Shown piece by piece: positions 36,048 to 47,863 of a stretch of DNA of 64,000 bases (position 1 is its first letter; every line of letters starts with the position of its first letter). Below the pieces are notes generated by a model, which was given only the letters and a program-made list of their open reading frames with translations, did not search any database and was not told the origin of the DNA. Position numbers and translations under genes: made by a program. Source of the stretch: Bacillaceae bacterium S4-13-56 (GTDB lineage Bacteria > Bacillota > Bacilli > Bacillales > JAWJLM01); contig JAWJLM010000006.1 of the NCBI GenBank assembly GCA_040191315.1, positions 1 through 64,000 of the forward strand, in the 5' to 3' direction.

Positions 36048-36076
36048 TTGACAATCAAATAGGCATTTGTTAAGTT
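36048..36076 (+). promoter_or_regulatory. SigA promoter of the hrcA-dnaK operon
   Basis: Perfect TTGACA (36048-36053), 17-base spacer, weak -10 TAAGTT (36071-36076). The CIRCE operator lies just downstream, where it would block initiation. Confidence 0.65.
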
Positions 36077-36086
36077 ATTATTAGAT

Positions 36087-36113
36087 TTAGCACTCGTTAG
36101 ATAAGAGTGCTAA
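36087..36113 (+). promoter_or_regulatory. CIRCE operator
   Basis: Perfect TTAGCACTC-N9-GAGTGCTAA inverted repeat, the binding site of HrcA. It ends 15 bases before the hrcA start, so the repressor controls its own operon. Confidence 0.98.
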
Positions 36114-36128
36114 CAGGGGTGATCATCG

Positions 36129-37163
36129 ATGTTATCAGATAGGCAATTACAAATTTTACAGGTTATTGTTGATGATTTCATTCAAACGGCACAACCGATC
36201 GGTTCACGTGCTATTTCTAAAAAGGATCATGTATCCTACAGTTCAGCAACCATAAGAAATGAAATGGCTGACTTGGAAGAAATGGGGTTTTTGGAAAAAA
36301 CGCATTCTTCCTCGGGACGTATCCCATCAGAAAAAGGGTACCGATTTTATGTCGATCATTTACTAGCACCTTTTCGTATGAGTAAGAAAGACTTAAACTT
36401 GATTCGAGAAGCTTTTAATGACCATTTAATAGAACTGGAGCATACCGTTCAACGTGCTGCGACTATTTTGTCAGAGTTATCAAACTACACTTCTATTGTT
36501 TTGGGACCAGAAGTGTACGAAACGAAATTGAAGCAACTTGAAATTATCCCCTTAAATGATCAGTCAGCAGTAGCCATATTGGTAACAAATACTGGACATG
36601 TAGAACATCGGTCATTTACTGTTCCAGAGGGGGTAGATCCAAGCGACATTCAAATCATGGTGAATATCTTAAATGAACGGCTAGTTGGAGTTCCAATCGT
36701 TCAGTTAAACGATTATATCAATACGGAAATTGCGACATTGTTAAGAAAGCATACGAATAATTTCGAGAAGTCATACAAACTTTTGCACTCAGCATTGCTT
36801 GAGAAACGTCCAACAAAACTTTATGTTGGGGGTAAAACAAATATTCTAGCTCAACCTGAGTTTAAAGATGTAAATCAAATACGCACCCTTCTGTCTATTA
36901 TTGAGCAAGAAAAAGAGATTGCGCCTATCATTCGTCAAAACAATGAGGGAGTAAGAGTTGTTATAGGACAAGAAAATAAGGTTCAAGCCATGCAAAACTG
37001 CAGTTTAATAACAGCATCTTATACCTTTGGTGATAAACAGTTAGGAACCATTGCTATTTTAGGTCCAACTCGGATGGAATATTCAAGAGTGATTTCGTTA
37101 TTGAATGTTCTTTCTGGACAAATGAGTAAAACCTTTCAATCCTGGTATCAAAATGGATCATAA
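36129..37163 (+). CDS. hrcA: Heat-inducible transcription repressor HrcA
   Basis: 344 residues. Binds CIRCE and represses the dnaK operon at normal temperature. N-terminal winged helix (about residues 1-75, with AISKK and SYSSATIRNEMADLEE as the recognition region), then a GAF-like domain and a dimerisation region. AGGGGTGATCATCG precedes the ATG. The hrcA-grpE gap of 315 bases is unusually long and contains a family B repeat. Confidence 0.96.
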   Translation: MLSDRQLQILQVIVDDFIQTAQPIGSRAISKKDHVSYSSATIRNEMADLEEMGFLEKTHSSSGRIPSEKGYRFYVDHLLAPFRMSKKDLNLIREAFNDHLIELEHTVQRAATILSELSNYTSIVLGPEVYETKLKQLEIIPLNDQSAVAILVTNTGHVEHRSFTVPEGVDPSDIQIMVNILNERLVGVPIVQLNDYINTEIATLLRKHTNNFEKSYKLLHSALLEKRPTKLYVGGKTNILAQPEFKDVNQIRTLLSIIEQEKEIAPIIRQNNEGVRVVIGQENKVQAMQNCSLITASYTFGDKQLGTIAILGPTRMEYSRVISLLNVLSGQMSKTFQSWYQNGS

Positions 37164-37215
37164 AGGACATAGATGAAATAGGTGGGGAATTTTATTTTCC
37201 CATCCCTTCTTTTTG

Positions 37216-37385
37216 TATATCCCGCATTAACGGGAAGTAATACCTCCACCTCAAGTCTTAAGTGAAACGAAAAGAGTAGGTGGGGGATAAACTGTCCATA
37301 AATGTCCGATTGGTTCAAGGACCTTTCGATCATACCTGGGTGCAAACAATCAGTAGGGGCAGCCACTGATTGAATTTTCACTTTG
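37216..37385. repeat. Intergenic repeat family B, copy B1
   Basis: Contains CCCGCATTAACGGG, then ACCTC-CACCTCAAGTCTTAAG, GTAGGTGGGGGATAAACTG, CCGATTGGTTCAAGGACC and AATCAGTAGGGG-N2-GCCACTGATT. Matches 39968-40111, 45299-45546 and 63553-63678. The GGTGGGGG/ACCTCCACC arms can pair across the element. It lies in the hrcA-grpE gap of the heat-shock operon. Confidence 0.85.
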
Positions 37386-37478
37386 TGTATGGGAATATAA
37401 CAGAGAAATGGACCTTGGGAATAGATGATCAACTTGTTTGATTATAGAATGCAGCTAAATCCATAGGAGGTGACGATC

Positions 37479-38036
37479 TTGGAAGAAAAAGAAGAAACGT
37501 TAGAACAGGATAAAATCACGGAAGAAAATGTTGAAGGGAATCTAGAAGAAAATGTTGAAACAGAAGTAGTAGAGGAATCTGTTTCTGTACAAGAGTATCA
37601 AAATGTACAGAAGGAAAAGGATGAAGTATATCAAAGATTTCTTCGCCTTCAAGCTGACTATGAGAATTTTAAACGTCGTACAATAAAGGAACGTGAAGCT
37701 GATCGAAAGTATCGCTCACAGGATCTTATTCAAGATATTTTGCCAGTTTTAGATAATTTTGAGAGGGCTCTTCAAATACAGGCAGAGGAGGCATCTTTTT
37801 CTCAGTTTGTTGATGGAATGAAAATGGTATACAATCAACTGCGACAGGCTCTGGTTAAAGAAGGTATAGAAGAAATTGGAGCAGAAGGGCAACCTTTTGA
37901 TCCAAATTTCCACCAGGCGGTGATGCAGGTTCAAGACCCGGAACAACCACCTAACACAATAGTGGAAGTTTTTCAAAAGGGTTATCGTTTGAAGGACCGT
38001 GTGATCCGTCCTGCTATGGTTAAAGTAAATGAATAA
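37479..38036 (+). CDS. grpE: Nucleotide exchange factor GrpE
   Basis: 185 residues. Releases ADP from DnaK. A very acidic N-terminus, a long coiled-coil helix (about 40-90; FLRLQADYENFKRRT), then a C-terminal beta domain with PFDPNFHQAVMQV and GYRLKDRVIRPAMVKV. Start is TTG at 37479, six bases after AGGAGGTG; the in-frame GTG at 37470 is inside that site. Confidence 0.95.
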   Translation: MEEKEETLEQDKITEENVEGNLEENVETEVVEESVSVQEYQNVQKEKDEVYQRFLRLQADYENFKRRTIKEREADRKYRSQDLIQDILPVLDNFERALQIQAEEASFSQFVDGMKMVYNQLRQALVKEGIEEIGAEGQPFDPNFHQAVMQVQDPEQPPNTIVEVFQKGYRLKDRVIRPAMVKVNE

Positions 38037-38067
38037 TTGTTGAAGATGATTGAAGGAGGAAAATTAA

Positions 38068-39879
<1,812 letters not shown>

Positions 39880-39967
39880 GAAAGGATAAAGTCAAAGTCA
39901 GGAAGTTTCTTGGCTTTGGCTTTTCTCACGTAAAGAGCCATCTTAGCAGATAAGATAGGATTAACTT

Positions 39968-40111
39968 TTTTATCCCTCATGAACAGGTGGTAATACCCCA
40001 CCTTAAATCTTAAGTAAAATGAGAAGAGTAGGTAGGGATAAACTGCCTGTAAATATCCGATTGGTTCAAGGGCCTTTGGGTCGTACCCTTGGGTGCTAAC
40101 AATCAGTTGGG
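39968..40111. repeat. Intergenic repeat family B, copy B2
   Basis: Shares ATCC-CTCATGAACAGG, the pair GGTGG/CCACC, CTTAAGTAAAATGAGAAGAG, GGTAGGGATAAACTG, CCGATTGGTTCAAGGGCC and CTAACAATCAGT with the other B copies. It stops at AATCAGTTGGGCC, so the final hairpin arm is missing. It lies between dnaK and dnaJ, a 359-base gap. Confidence 0.85.
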
Positions 40112-40238
40112 CCAAGTTTTTCTAATGTGTATAAGTGCAACTAGGAATTAAAATGCCAAGTTTTCCAACGTTGCGAAGGCTCGTAAAGTAATGTTATGAT
40201 TAAATTTATGCTAGTAGATACTGGGAGAGTGATTGGAC

Positions 40239-41363
40239 GTGAGCAAACGGGATTATTATGAGGTGCTGGGAGTTTCCAAGGATGCCTCAAAAGATGAAAT
40301 TAAGAAAGCCTACCGAAAACTTGCTCGAAAATACCATCCAGATGTAAATAAGGACCAAGATGCTCCTGAAAAGTTTAAAGAAGCAAAGGAAGCCTATGAG
40401 GTTCTAAGTGACGAGCAAAAGAGAACGCAGTATGACCAATTTGGCCATGCGGGACCTCAAAATCAAGGCTTTGGTGGTTTTGGGGGAGCGGAAGATTTCG
40501 GTGGTTTTGGAGATATTTTTGATATGTTCTTTGGTGGGGGTGGTCGCCAACGTGACCCAAATGCCCCGAGAAAAGGAGCAGATCTTCAGTATACAATGAC
40601 ATTAAGTTTTGAAGAAGGCATATTCGGAAAAGAGACAGATATCCAAATTCCAAAAGAAGAAACGTGTGAAACATGTGACGGGTCAGGAGCTAAACCTGGG
40701 ACACATCCAGAAACCTGTTCCCACTGTAATGGTACTGGTCAAATGAATGTAGAACAGAATACTCCATTTGGCAGGATTGTAAATCGAAGAGTTTGTCAAC
40801 ACTGTCAAGGAAAAGGGAAGATTATTAAAGAAAAATGCAGAACATGTGGTGGAGAAAGCAAAGTACAGAAGCAAAAAAAAATTCATATCTCCATTCCAGC
40901 TGGTATTGATGAAGGTCAACAAATTCGTGTTTCTGGGCAGGGTGAACCAGGTGTAAATGGTGGTCCATCAGGAGATTTATATGTAGTGATTCATATCCAT
41001 AATCATGAATTCTTCGAAAGAGAGGGAGACGACATTTACTGTGAAATGCCGCTCACTTTTGTCCAAGCAGCACTAGGAGATGAGGTTGAGGTTCCAACTG
41101 TACATGGACGAGTAAAAATTAAAATTCCAGCAGGAACTCAAACAGGTGCTAACTTCCGTCTTCGTGGTAAAGGGGCTCCTAATGTGAGAGGGTACGGACA
41201 CGGGGATCAACATGTTAAAATCCGAGTTGTTACTCCTAAAAACTTAAATGAACGACAAAAGGAACTTCTTCGTGAATTTAATGATGCTGGGGGAAATGAT
41301 CCTGCTGATGAGCAACAGGATTCGATTTTCCAAAGAGTAAAACGCGCATTTAAAGGCGAATAA
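40239..41363 (+). CDS. dnaJ: Co-chaperone DnaJ (Hsp40)
   Basis: 374 residues. J domain with the HPD motif in KYHPDVNKD (near 31-39), a Gly/Phe-rich linker (about 75-105), four CxxCxGxG zinc-finger repeats (about 146-208) and two beta-sandwich substrate-binding domains. Start is GTG at 40239, giving [11 protein letters not shown] as in B. subtilis; an in-frame TTG at 40233 is only four bases from GGAGAG. Triggers DnaK ATP hydrolysis. Confidence 0.97.
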   Translation: MSKRDYYEVLGVSKDASKDEIKKAYRKLARKYHPDVNKDQDAPEKFKEAKEAYEVLSDEQKRTQYDQFGHAGPQNQGFGGFGGAEDFGGFGDIFDMFFGGGGRQRDPNAPRKGADLQYTMTLSFEEGIFGKETDIQIPKEETCETCDGSGAKPGTHPETCSHCNGTGQMNVEQNTPFGRIVNRRVCQHCQGKGKIIKEKCRTCGGESKVQKQKKIHISIPAGIDEGQQIRVSGQGEPGVNGGPSGDLYVVIHIHNHEFFEREGDDIYCEMPLTFVQAALGDEVEVPTVHGRVKIKIPAGTQTGANFRLRGKGAPNVRGYGHGDQHVKIRVVTPKNLNERQKELLREFNDAGGNDPADEQQDSIFQRVKRAFKGE

Positions 41364-41390
41364 ATATCTGGTGAAATGAGATGATCTGAC

Positions 41391-42338
41391 TTGAAATGGT
41401 CTGAAATTTGTATTCATACAACCAATGAGGCGGTTGAGCCTGTTTCAAATATCTTACATGAAGCAGGGGCAAGCGGAGTTGTTATTGAGGACCCGCAGGA
41501 TTTAGTTAAGGAAAGAGAGACTTTCTTTGGTGAGATTTATGAATTAAACCCTGATGATTATCCAGAGGAAGGAGTCTATGTAAAGGCCTACTTACCAGTT
41601 AACAGCTTCTTAGGAGAAACTGTCGATCAAATCAAGCTTGCAACCCAAAATCTTGTGAAATATGACATTGACATTGGGAAAAATGCAGTAACGATTAGTG
41701 AGGTAAATGAAGAAGAGTGGGCAACTGCCTGGAAGAAATACTACAAACCTGTGAAAATTTCAGAAAAGATTACAATTATTCCAACATGGGAAGAATATGC
41801 TCCCGTTTCAAGTGATGAGATCATCATTGAACTGGATCCAGGAATGGCTTTCGGAACGGGTACCCACCCAACCACTGTATTAAGTATTCAGGCACTTGAA
41901 CGCTTAGTGAAGAATGGGGACAAAGTAATTGATGTCGGCTCAGGATCAGGCGTTCTTTCTATTAGTGCAGCCTTACTGGGAGCGAAGAAGGTATATGCTT
42001 ATGATTTGGATGAGATTGCTGTAAAATCAACCATTATAAATGCCAAGTTAAATAAGGTAGATGATATTGTTTCCTCTAAACAAAATAACTTGTTAGAAGG
42101 AGTTACTGAAACGGCAGATATTATTGTTTCTAATATTCTTGCCGAAATTATCATTCAGTTTGTTGACGAGGCCTTTGAACAAGTAAAACCTGGTGGATAT
42201 TTTATTACATCTGGAATTATTAAAGGGAAGAAAAACGAAGTAAAAGATAAAATGGAGAAGGCAGGTTTTGAAATTATAGAAATCAATCAAATGGAAGATT
42301 GGATTTCTATAATAGGAAAAAAACCTCCTAAAGGATGA
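41391..42338 (+). CDS. prmA: Ribosomal protein L11 methyltransferase
   Basis: 315 residues. Methylates L11 with SAM. N-terminal L11-recognition domain ([10 protein letters not shown] start), then the Rossmann domain with [11 protein letters not shown] near 181 and the NxxY-type catalytic segment as SNILAEI near 247. Start is TTG at 41391 with a poor ribosome binding site, so the exact start is less sure. It lies 27 bases after dnaJ, a conserved order in Bacillus. Confidence 0.94.
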   Translation: MKWSEICIHTTNEAVEPVSNILHEAGASGVVIEDPQDLVKERETFFGEIYELNPDDYPEEGVYVKAYLPVNSFLGETVDQIKLATQNLVKYDIDIGKNAVTISEVNEEEWATAWKKYYKPVKISEKITIIPTWEEYAPVSSDEIIIELDPGMAFGTGTHPTTVLSIQALERLVKNGDKVIDVGSGSGVLSISAALLGAKKVYAYDLDEIAVKSTIINAKLNKVDDIVSSKQNNLLEGVTETADIIVSNILAEIIIQFVDEAFEQVKPGGYFITSGIIKGKKNEVKDKMEKAGFEIIEINQMEDWISIIGKKPPKG

Positions 42339-42343
42339 TTATC

Positions 42344-43090
42344 ATGCAACGATATTTTGTTCCTTCCAAACAGTGGTCGGATAACCAAGTTTCCATAACA
42401 GGAAAAGATGTTCATCACATGAAAAGAGTGATGAGAATGCAAATCTCGGATTATATCATTATATGTAATCAAGAAACTGGTGAAACTGGAAAATATCAAA
42501 TTGAGCAAATCAGTGAGGATGAAGTTTTGGCAACCCGGGTTGAAAAGATTGAAGAACAAACGGAAGTGCCTGTTCGTGTAACCATTGCTCAAGCGCTTCC
42601 TAAAGGCGATAAGTTAGACCTTATTCTCCAAAAGGGAACAGAATTAGGTGCAAGTGAGTTCTTGGTTTTTGAAAGCAAACGCTCCGTTGTAAAATGGGAT
42701 CAAAAGAAAGCGGTAAAGAAAAAAGAACGTCTTGATAAAATTGTAAAGGAAGCGAGTGAACAATCTCACCGGACGGTAATTCCAGCAATTTCTATAACAA
42801 CTTGGAATGATATTATATCAAGTGCTACAAATTATGATACGTGTTTATTCGCATATGAGGAAGAAGTACGTATAGAACATCAACCCTTATTAAAGAACAA
42901 GATAGAACAGATGGCTGTGGGGCAAAAAGTTATACTCCTGATAGGGCCAGAGGGTGGAATCAACCAAGAGGAAGCATTACAACTACGAGAAAATGGTTTT
43001 ACATCCATTCGATTAGGACCAAGAATATTAAGGACTGAAACAGCAGCACTTTACTTTTTGGCTGCATTGTCCTATCATTTTGAAGAGTAA
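42344..43090 (+). CDS. rsmE: 16S rRNA (uracil-1498-N3)-methyltransferase RsmE
   Basis: 248 residues, YqeU in B. subtilis. SPOUT-class enzyme: the knot region has LLIGPEGGINQEEALQLRENG near 195 and LGPRILRTETAAL near 225. N-terminal PUA-like domain with DVHHMKRVMRMQ. Start ATG 42344 follows AAAGGATG by six bases; the frame also offers ATG 42335 within prmA. Confidence 0.94.
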   Translation: MQRYFVPSKQWSDNQVSITGKDVHHMKRVMRMQISDYIIICNQETGETGKYQIEQISEDEVLATRVEKIEEQTEVPVRVTIAQALPKGDKLDLILQKGTELGASEFLVFESKRSVVKWDQKKAVKKKERLDKIVKEASEQSHRTVIPAISITTWNDIISSATNYDTCLFAYEEEVRIEHQPLLKNKIEQMAVGQKVILLIGPEGGINQEEALQLRENGFTSIRLGPRILRTETAALYFLAALSYHFEE

Positions 43091-43105
43091 GAAGGGGTGA
43101 TTATT

Positions 43106-44452
43106 ATGCCATCTGTAGCTTTTCATACACTAGGCTGTAAAGTAAATCATTATGAAACGGAAGCAATTTGGCAATTATTTAAAGATCAAGGTTACGAAAG
43201 AGTTGATTTTGAAAGACAATCTGATGTGTATGTCATTAATACTTGTACTGTAACTAATACAGGTGATAAAAAGAGTAGACAAGTTATTCGTCGAGCTATT
43301 CGCCGCAATCCGGATGCTGTTATTTGTGTTACCGGCTGTTATGCCCAAACCTCACCAGCGGAAATCATGAATATTCCAGGTGTTGATATAGTGGTTGGAA
43401 CGCAGGATCGTGTAAAAATGTTAGATTATATCGAGCAATATAAAACAGAGCGCCAGCCTATTAATGGTGTTACGAACATTATGAAAACACGTGTTTTTGA
43501 AGAAATGGATGTGCCTAGTTTCACAGACCGAACACGTGCTTCATTAAAGATTCAGGAAGGTTGCAATAATTTCTGCACCTTCTGTATTATTCCTTGGGCG
43601 CGAGGATTACTTCGTTCAAGAGACCCTGAAGGGGTTGTTAAACAGGCCCAGCAATTAGTTGATGCAGGATATAAAGAAATAGTTCTCACAGGAATTCATA
43701 CAGGTGGCTATGGTGAGGATCTAAAGGATTATAATCTTGCAAAACTTCTTCGTGATTTGGATAAAAAAGTTGTTGGACTAAAACGCATTCGTATCTCGTC
43801 TATTGAAGCGAGCCAGATTACCGATGAAGTAATTGAAGTTCTTGATCAATCAGATAAGGTAGTTCGTCACTTGCATATTCCTCTTCAGTCAGGATCAAGT
43901 ACGGTCCTTCAAAGAATGAGAAGGAAATATTCTCCTGAGTTTTATAAGGAAAGAATTGAAAAGCTAAAGATAGCTTTACCAGGATTAGCCATTACGTCTG
44001 ATGTTATTGTTGGATTTCCAGGTGAAACAGCCGAAGAATTCCAGGAAACTTTTGATTTTATAAAAGAAGTTGGATATTCTGAATTACATGTTTTTCCTTA
44101 TTCTCAGCGCACAGGGACTCCTGCAGCAAGAATGGAAAATCAAGTGGATGATGAGATAAAAAACGAACGTGTCCACCGATTATTAACTTTAAATGATCAA
44201 TTGGCAAAGGAATATGCTTCACACTATGAAGGTGAAGTACTAGAAGTTATTCCTGAAGAGAAATCTAAAGAACAACCAAACAAAAAACTTCTAGTAGGCT
44301 ATACTGATAACTATTTAAAGGTTGTTTTTGAAGGTACAGAAGATTTAATTGGGGAAATTGTAAGAGTAAAAATTAACAAAGCAGGCTATCCTTATAATGA
44401 AGGAGAGTTTGTAAGAGTCCTAACAGAACAGCATATGGTAAAAACTTCATAA
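43106..44452 (+). CDS. mtaB: tRNA t6A37 methylthiotransferase MtaB
   Basis: 448 residues, YqeV in B. subtilis. Adds a methylthio group to t6A37 of tRNAs reading ANN codons. N-terminal MTTase domain (LGCKVNHYETE at 9-19, NTCTVTN near 46), radical SAM cysteines C153, C157, C160 (CNNFCTFC) and a C-terminal TRAM domain. AAGGGGTGATTATT precedes the ATG. Last gene of the operon, closed by a strong terminator. Confidence 0.96.
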   Translation: MPSVAFHTLGCKVNHYETEAIWQLFKDQGYERVDFERQSDVYVINTCTVTNTGDKKSRQVIRRAIRRNPDAVICVTGCYAQTSPAEIMNIPGVDIVVGTQDRVKMLDYIEQYKTERQPINGVTNIMKTRVFEEMDVPSFTDRTRASLKIQEGCNNFCTFCIIPWARGLLRSRDPEGVVKQAQQLVDAGYKEIVLTGIHTGGYGEDLKDYNLAKLLRDLDKKVVGLKRIRISSIEASQITDEVIEVLDQSDKVVRHLHIPLQSGSSTVLQRMRRKYSPEFYKERIEKLKIALPGLAITSDVIVGFPGETAEEFQETFDFIKEVGYSELHVFPYSQRTGTPAARMENQVDDEIKNERVHRLLTLNDQLAKEYASHYEGEVLEVIPEEKSKEQPNKKLLVGYTDNYLKVVFEGTEDLIGEIVRVKINKAGYPYNEGEFVRVLTEQHMVKTS

Positions 44453-44492
44453 AAGAAAACCCCTTTTTCAGTAGAAAAAGGGGTTTTCTTTT
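44452..44492 (+). terminator. Terminator after mtaB
   Basis: AAAAGAAAACCCCTTTTT pairs with AAAAAGGGGTTTTCTTTT around six bases, over 15 bp. Confidence 0.92.
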
Positions 44493-44588
44493 AGCTCGTT
44501 ATATAATAATAAGATAGAGATTTATATAAAAGAATGTTAGGATAAGAAGAGGTACGTACAACTAATAAGAAAAGGAAGGGCTGTTATC

Positions 44589-45260
44589 ATGGAACAACAA
44601 ATTGCGAATAAAATCGATCACACCCTATTAAAACCCGATACGACAAAAGAGCAAATTAAAAGACTTTGTGAAGAAGCGGAAGAATATAAATTTGCTTCTG
44701 TATGTGTAAACCCATATTGGGTATCATACTGTTATGATTTGCTAAAGAAAACCGATGTAAAAGTTTGTACAGTTATAGGTTTTCCATTAGGAGCCACTAC
44801 CAAAGAAGTAAAAGCATTCGAAACAAAAAATGCTATTGAAAATGGTGCGAAGGAAGTCGATATGGTCATCAACATTGGAGCCTTAAAAGATGGTAATGAA
44901 GAAGTGGTGAAGGCTGATATTCAAGCTGTAGTTGAGGTAGCCAAAGGAAAAGCTTTAACTAAAGTGATTATTGAAACTTCTTTATTAACAGAAGAAGAAA
45001 AAGTAAGGGCTTGTCAGATTGCGAAAGAAGCAGGATCAGATTATGTAAAAACATCTACAGGATTTTCTGGTGGAGGAGCAACTGTTGGAGATATTAAACT
45101 AATGAGAGAGACAGTTGGACCAGATCTAGGTGTTAAGGCCTCTGGTGGTGTACGTGACCGCGAAACCACCTTAGCCATGATCGAAGCTGGTGCAACTAGA
45201 ATTGGAGCTAGTGCTGGTGTATCTATTGTTAAAGGTGAACAAGGAACTAGTGACTATTAA
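44589..45260 (+). CDS. deoC: Deoxyribose-phosphate aldolase
   Basis: 223 residues. Cleaves deoxyribose 5-phosphate to glyceraldehyde 3-phosphate and acetaldehyde. IDHTLLKPD near 8, [10 protein letters not shown] near 57, the Schiff-base lysine in DYVKTSTGF near 154, and KASGGVRD near 183. AAAAGGAAGGG precedes the ATG. It has its own upstream region and terminator, so it is monocistronic; no deoR-type regulator is next to it. Confidence 0.97.
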   Translation: MEQQIANKIDHTLLKPDTTKEQIKRLCEEAEEYKFASVCVNPYWVSYCYDLLKKTDVKVCTVIGFPLGATTKEVKAFETKNAIENGAKEVDMVINIGALKDGNEEVVKADIQAVVEVAKGKALTKVIIETSLLTEEEKVRACQIAKEAGSDYVKTSTGFSGGGATVGDIKLMRETVGPDLGVKASGGVRDRETTLAMIEAGATRIGASAGVSIVKGEQGTSDY

Positions 45261-45301
45261 AAAAAGCTTGTAGATCTTTTTAAGGTCTACAAGCTTTTTA
45301 T
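45259..45301 (+). terminator. Terminator after deoC
   Basis: AAAAAGCTTGTAGA and TCTACAAGCTTTTT form a perfect 14-bp stem with an 11-base loop. Confidence 0.92.
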
Positions 45302-45546
45302 AGTATCAGAATTTATCCCGCATGAACGGGCAGCTAAGCATGAAGGAAGCTTCACCAACAAGGATGGAAAATTATTATTTTATTTTCATGGGAGTAATAT
45401 CCCCACTTCAAGTCTTAAGAAATATGAGGAAGGTAGGTAGGGGGTAAACTGTCCATAAATGGCCGATTGGTTCAAGGACCTTTCGATCATCCCCTTGGGT
45501 ACTAACAATCAGTGGGGGACGGCCACTGATTAAAGTTTCACTTTAT
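45299..45546. repeat. Intergenic repeat family B, copy B3
   Basis: The longest copy. TAGTATCAGAATTTATCCCG, CATGAACGGG, then an extra segment, GGGAGTAATATCCCCACTTC, AAGTCTTAAG, GGTAGGTAGGGGGTAAACTG, CCGATTGGTTCAAGGACC and the full end AATCAGTGG-N6-CCACTGATT plus AAGTTTCACTTTAT. It best shows the complete element. Confidence 0.85.
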
Positions 45547-45559
45547 GTTCATGTTGACT

Positions 45560-45780
45560 CATCTCGAATCAATAAGTCAACATCGATTCACTTTGTTCAT
45601 CGTGTTTCCTTTGGGCCTACAGGACAGGAAAGCTACAATGAACTACTTCGCACGAAAAAAAGCTTGCTTTTTCGAGGATGTAGGTTACCACACGATGTGA
45701 CGGTTTTAGCCGACGAACCTTAATCTAAGGTGAGGTCCACCGCCTTACGTCGATGGTCGATAGCTCTTGCTCTTTTCTTA
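45560..45780. repeat. Divergent family A-like segment A4 and gene-free region
   Basis: GGACAGGAAAGCTAC-N5-GAACTACTTCGCA resembles family A, but its hairpin (CGAAAAA-N8-TTTTTCG) has another sequence. The following 70 bases, with CACACGATGTGACGG, are gene-free and unknown. No coding sequence is recognised before yqeW. Confidence 0.45.
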
Positions 45781-45828
45781 TTATATTATGAATTATTATA
45801 TAAGTGTTCGTGACGCAAATAAAACTCC

Positions 45829-46764
45829 TTATTTAGTATCTGCACCGCCATGTACATTTTTAATAAAATTCGTGAATGGACGAACAAAAGGAAGAAACAG
45901 TAAGGATGTAACGACATTGAATAGAACTGATGAATGAGCGAGTTGGACTGAAGGACTAGTAACTAAGTTCTCCATGAGGCCTGAGATTGGACCGAGAAAT
46001 GGGAATACGGCTATCACACTAATTACGTTTAGCCATATATGTGCATAAGCTACTAGCTTTGCTTCTCTAGTTCCACTTAAAGAAGCAAGCCAGGCTGTGA
46101 AACACGTGCCTATATTTGCTCCAAGCAGAATAGCAAAGGCCGTTTGAAAGTCTATGAGCTCTTGGTTTAAGATCCCCATTAAAATCCCCGTAGTAGCACT
46201 AGAAGACTGTATGATGGCTGTGAAAATCGCGCCTATCACTGTTGCACCAAGGGCGCTCTCTTTTAACCATAACAATCCTCCTTTAATGCCTTCATGTTCT
46301 AATAAAGGGGCAGCAAAGGATTCAAATCCTTGCATTGCAACGAATATAGATCCAATTCCCAAAAGAGTTGCTCCAAAGCCAAACCACTTTTGATGAGGAA
46401 TAAATAGTAAAATAAAACCGAAAATTACAAAAGGGATGGGATGGACTAAATTTGCTAAAGTCATTATTTCTCCAGTAATTGTTGTTCCGATATTCACTCC
46501 TAAAACAATACCGACAGCTTGTTCAAATTTGAGAACTCCAATGGTAATAAATCCAATGGTTAATACCATAGTTAAGGAACTGCTTTGAAGAATCGCGGTT
46601 GCAATAGCACCAAAAATCATACCTTTTACTGGATTGTTAACCATTTTCGTTATCCATTTCTGGATAGATTGATAGGAAAATTGATACAAACCGGTTTGGA
46701 GAACGATCATCCCATAAATAAAAATAGCAATATATACAAAAAAATGAATCAATAAATTACTCAA
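45829..46764 (-). CDS. yqeW: Na/Pi cotransporter family protein YqeW
   Basis: 311 residues, 8-9 membrane segments. Two inverted copies of the phosphate-symporter repeat carry the QSSS motif: ILQSSSLTMVLT near 62 and IIQSSSATTGIL near 190, each followed by a GANIGT or GVNIGT segment. Sodium-coupled phosphate import is likely from the family; substrate is unproven. No PhoU domain is present. Start TTG 46764 lies seven bases after TGAGGTG; the longer frame to 46842 is not family-like. Divergent from rpsU. Confidence 0.88.
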   Translation of the reverse strand: MSNLLIHFFVYIAIFIYGMIVLQTGLYQFSYQSIQKWITKMVNNPVKGMIFGAIATAILQSSSLTMVLTIGFITIGVLKFEQAVGIVLGVNIGTTITGEIMTLANLVHPIPFVIFGFILLFIPHQKWFGFGATLLGIGSIFVAMQGFESFAAPLLEHEGIKGGLLWLKESALGATVIGAIFTAIIQSSSATTGILMGILNQELIDFQTAFAILLGANIGTCFTAWLASLSGTREAKLVAYAHIWLNVISVIAVFPFLGPISGLMENLVTSPSVQLAHSSVLFNVVTSLLFLPFVRPFTNFIKNVHGGADTK

Positions 46765-46859
46765 TTCGCTCACCTCATCACCATTGTATGGACTAGGTGG
46801 ACAAACATGATAAAAAGTTAAAGAACTAGTAAAATTATGCAAGAAGTTTTGAAAAAAAG

Positions 46860-46888
46860 TTGACCCAGCTCCAAGGTTATATTATAAT
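46860..46888 (+). promoter_or_regulatory. SigA promoter for rpsU
   Basis: TTGACC (46860-46865), 17-base spacer, TATAAT (46883-46888). About 73 bases before rpsU. Confidence 0.85.
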
Positions 46889-46961
46889 TGGCAAAGGTTA
46901 GTGTCATAGAGAACACAACCGTACGAATTTGTCTTTATTGTTTTGGAGGGAGGGAAATTGC

Positions 46962-47138
46962 ATGTCAAACACAACTCGCGTTCGTAAAAACGAGTCTCTT
47001 GAAGATGCTCTTCGTCGCTTCAAACGTTCAGTTTCAAAAAGCGGTACGCTTTCTGAATATCGCAAGCGTGAATTTTATGAAAAGCCTAGCGTAAAGCGTA
47101 AGAAAAAATCCGAGGCTGCTAGAAAGCGTAAATTCTAA
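46962..47138 (+). CDS. rpsU: 30S ribosomal protein S21
   Basis: 58 residues, strongly basic. Reads [19 protein letters not shown] and ends in Lys/Arg-rich [12 protein letters not shown], typical of S21. GGAGGGAGGG precedes the ATG. yqeY follows after 26 bases. Confidence 0.97.
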   Translation: MSNTTRVRKNESLEDALRRFKRSVSKSGTLSEYRKREFYEKPSVKRKKKSEAARKRKF

Positions 47139-47164
47139 TTGCAAGTGTTCAAGAGGTGTATATA

Positions 47165-47611
47165 ATGACGCTATTAGATCAACTGAACCAAGATATGAAG
47201 CTGGCAATGAAAGCAAGAGACAAGCAACGTTTAACGGTAATCCGTGGTGTCAAAGCTTCCATGCAAAATGATGCCATTAAGCTTGGAAAAGATTTTTTAA
47301 ACGAAGAGGAAGAATTGACGGTTTTAACTCGTGAGTTAAAACAACGGACTGATTCCCTCCAAGAATTTAAAGCAGCAAATCGTCAAGATCTTGTTGATAA
47401 AATTGAAGCAGAAATCCAAGTTTTAGAAGAATATATGCCTGAACAGCTGACAGAAGAAGAAATTGAAGAAATTGTAAAAGAGACCATTCAAGAAGTAGGT
47501 GCTTCTTCCAAACAGGATATGGGCAAGGTAATGGGAAAGCTCATGCCAAAAGTTAAGGGGAAAGCCGATGGCTCTTATGTAAATCAGATGGTACAAAAAT
47601 ATTTGAATTAA
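47165..47611 (+). CDS. yqeY: GatB/YqeY family protein
   Basis: 148 residues. N-terminal helical domain, then the domain shared with the C-terminus of GatB ([20 protein letters not shown] near 79). It may act in tRNA-dependent amidation or tRNA contact, but this is unproven. Start ATG 47165 follows AAGAGGTG by eight bases. Cotranscribed with rpsU. Confidence 0.93.
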   Translation: MTLLDQLNQDMKLAMKARDKQRLTVIRGVKASMQNDAIKLGKDFLNEEEELTVLTRELKQRTDSLQEFKAANRQDLVDKIEAEIQVLEEYMPEQLTEEEIEEIVKETIQEVGASSKQDMGKVMGKLMPKVKGKADGSYVNQMVQKYLN

Positions 47612-47637
47612 AAGCCGCCAATTGGCGGCTTTTTTTA
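47609..47637 (+). terminator. Terminator after yqeY
   Basis: AAAGCCGCCA-AT-TGGCGGCTTT, a near-perfect palindrome followed by TTTT. Confidence 0.93.
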
Positions 47638-47863
47638 CAAGATAAGAAATCATTATGGCTCGCTTCGCGGAGCCACCATCTACCATGAAAATGGATTCCT
47701 AACCTTTGGGAATACCTTTAATAACAATATGACCAGGTCGAAATATACATTGGTGGATCCTGAAAAAGGATACCCTGCATAAGAAACGGGTTGTGACGGT
47801 ATAGAAGTACCATCTATTGTGACTAGATCACGTAAACAAAAGTTTTACAGGGTCTGTTTTCAT
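47638..47863. other. Gene-free region with an open but unassigned frame
   Basis: GGCTCGCTTCGCGGAGCC (about 47657-47674) forms a short hairpin. One frame stays open from the terminator to a TAA near 47782; its last part reads NNMTRSKYTLVDPEKGYPA, but there is no start codon with a ribosome binding site. It could be a gene remnant or chance. Confidence 0.35.
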
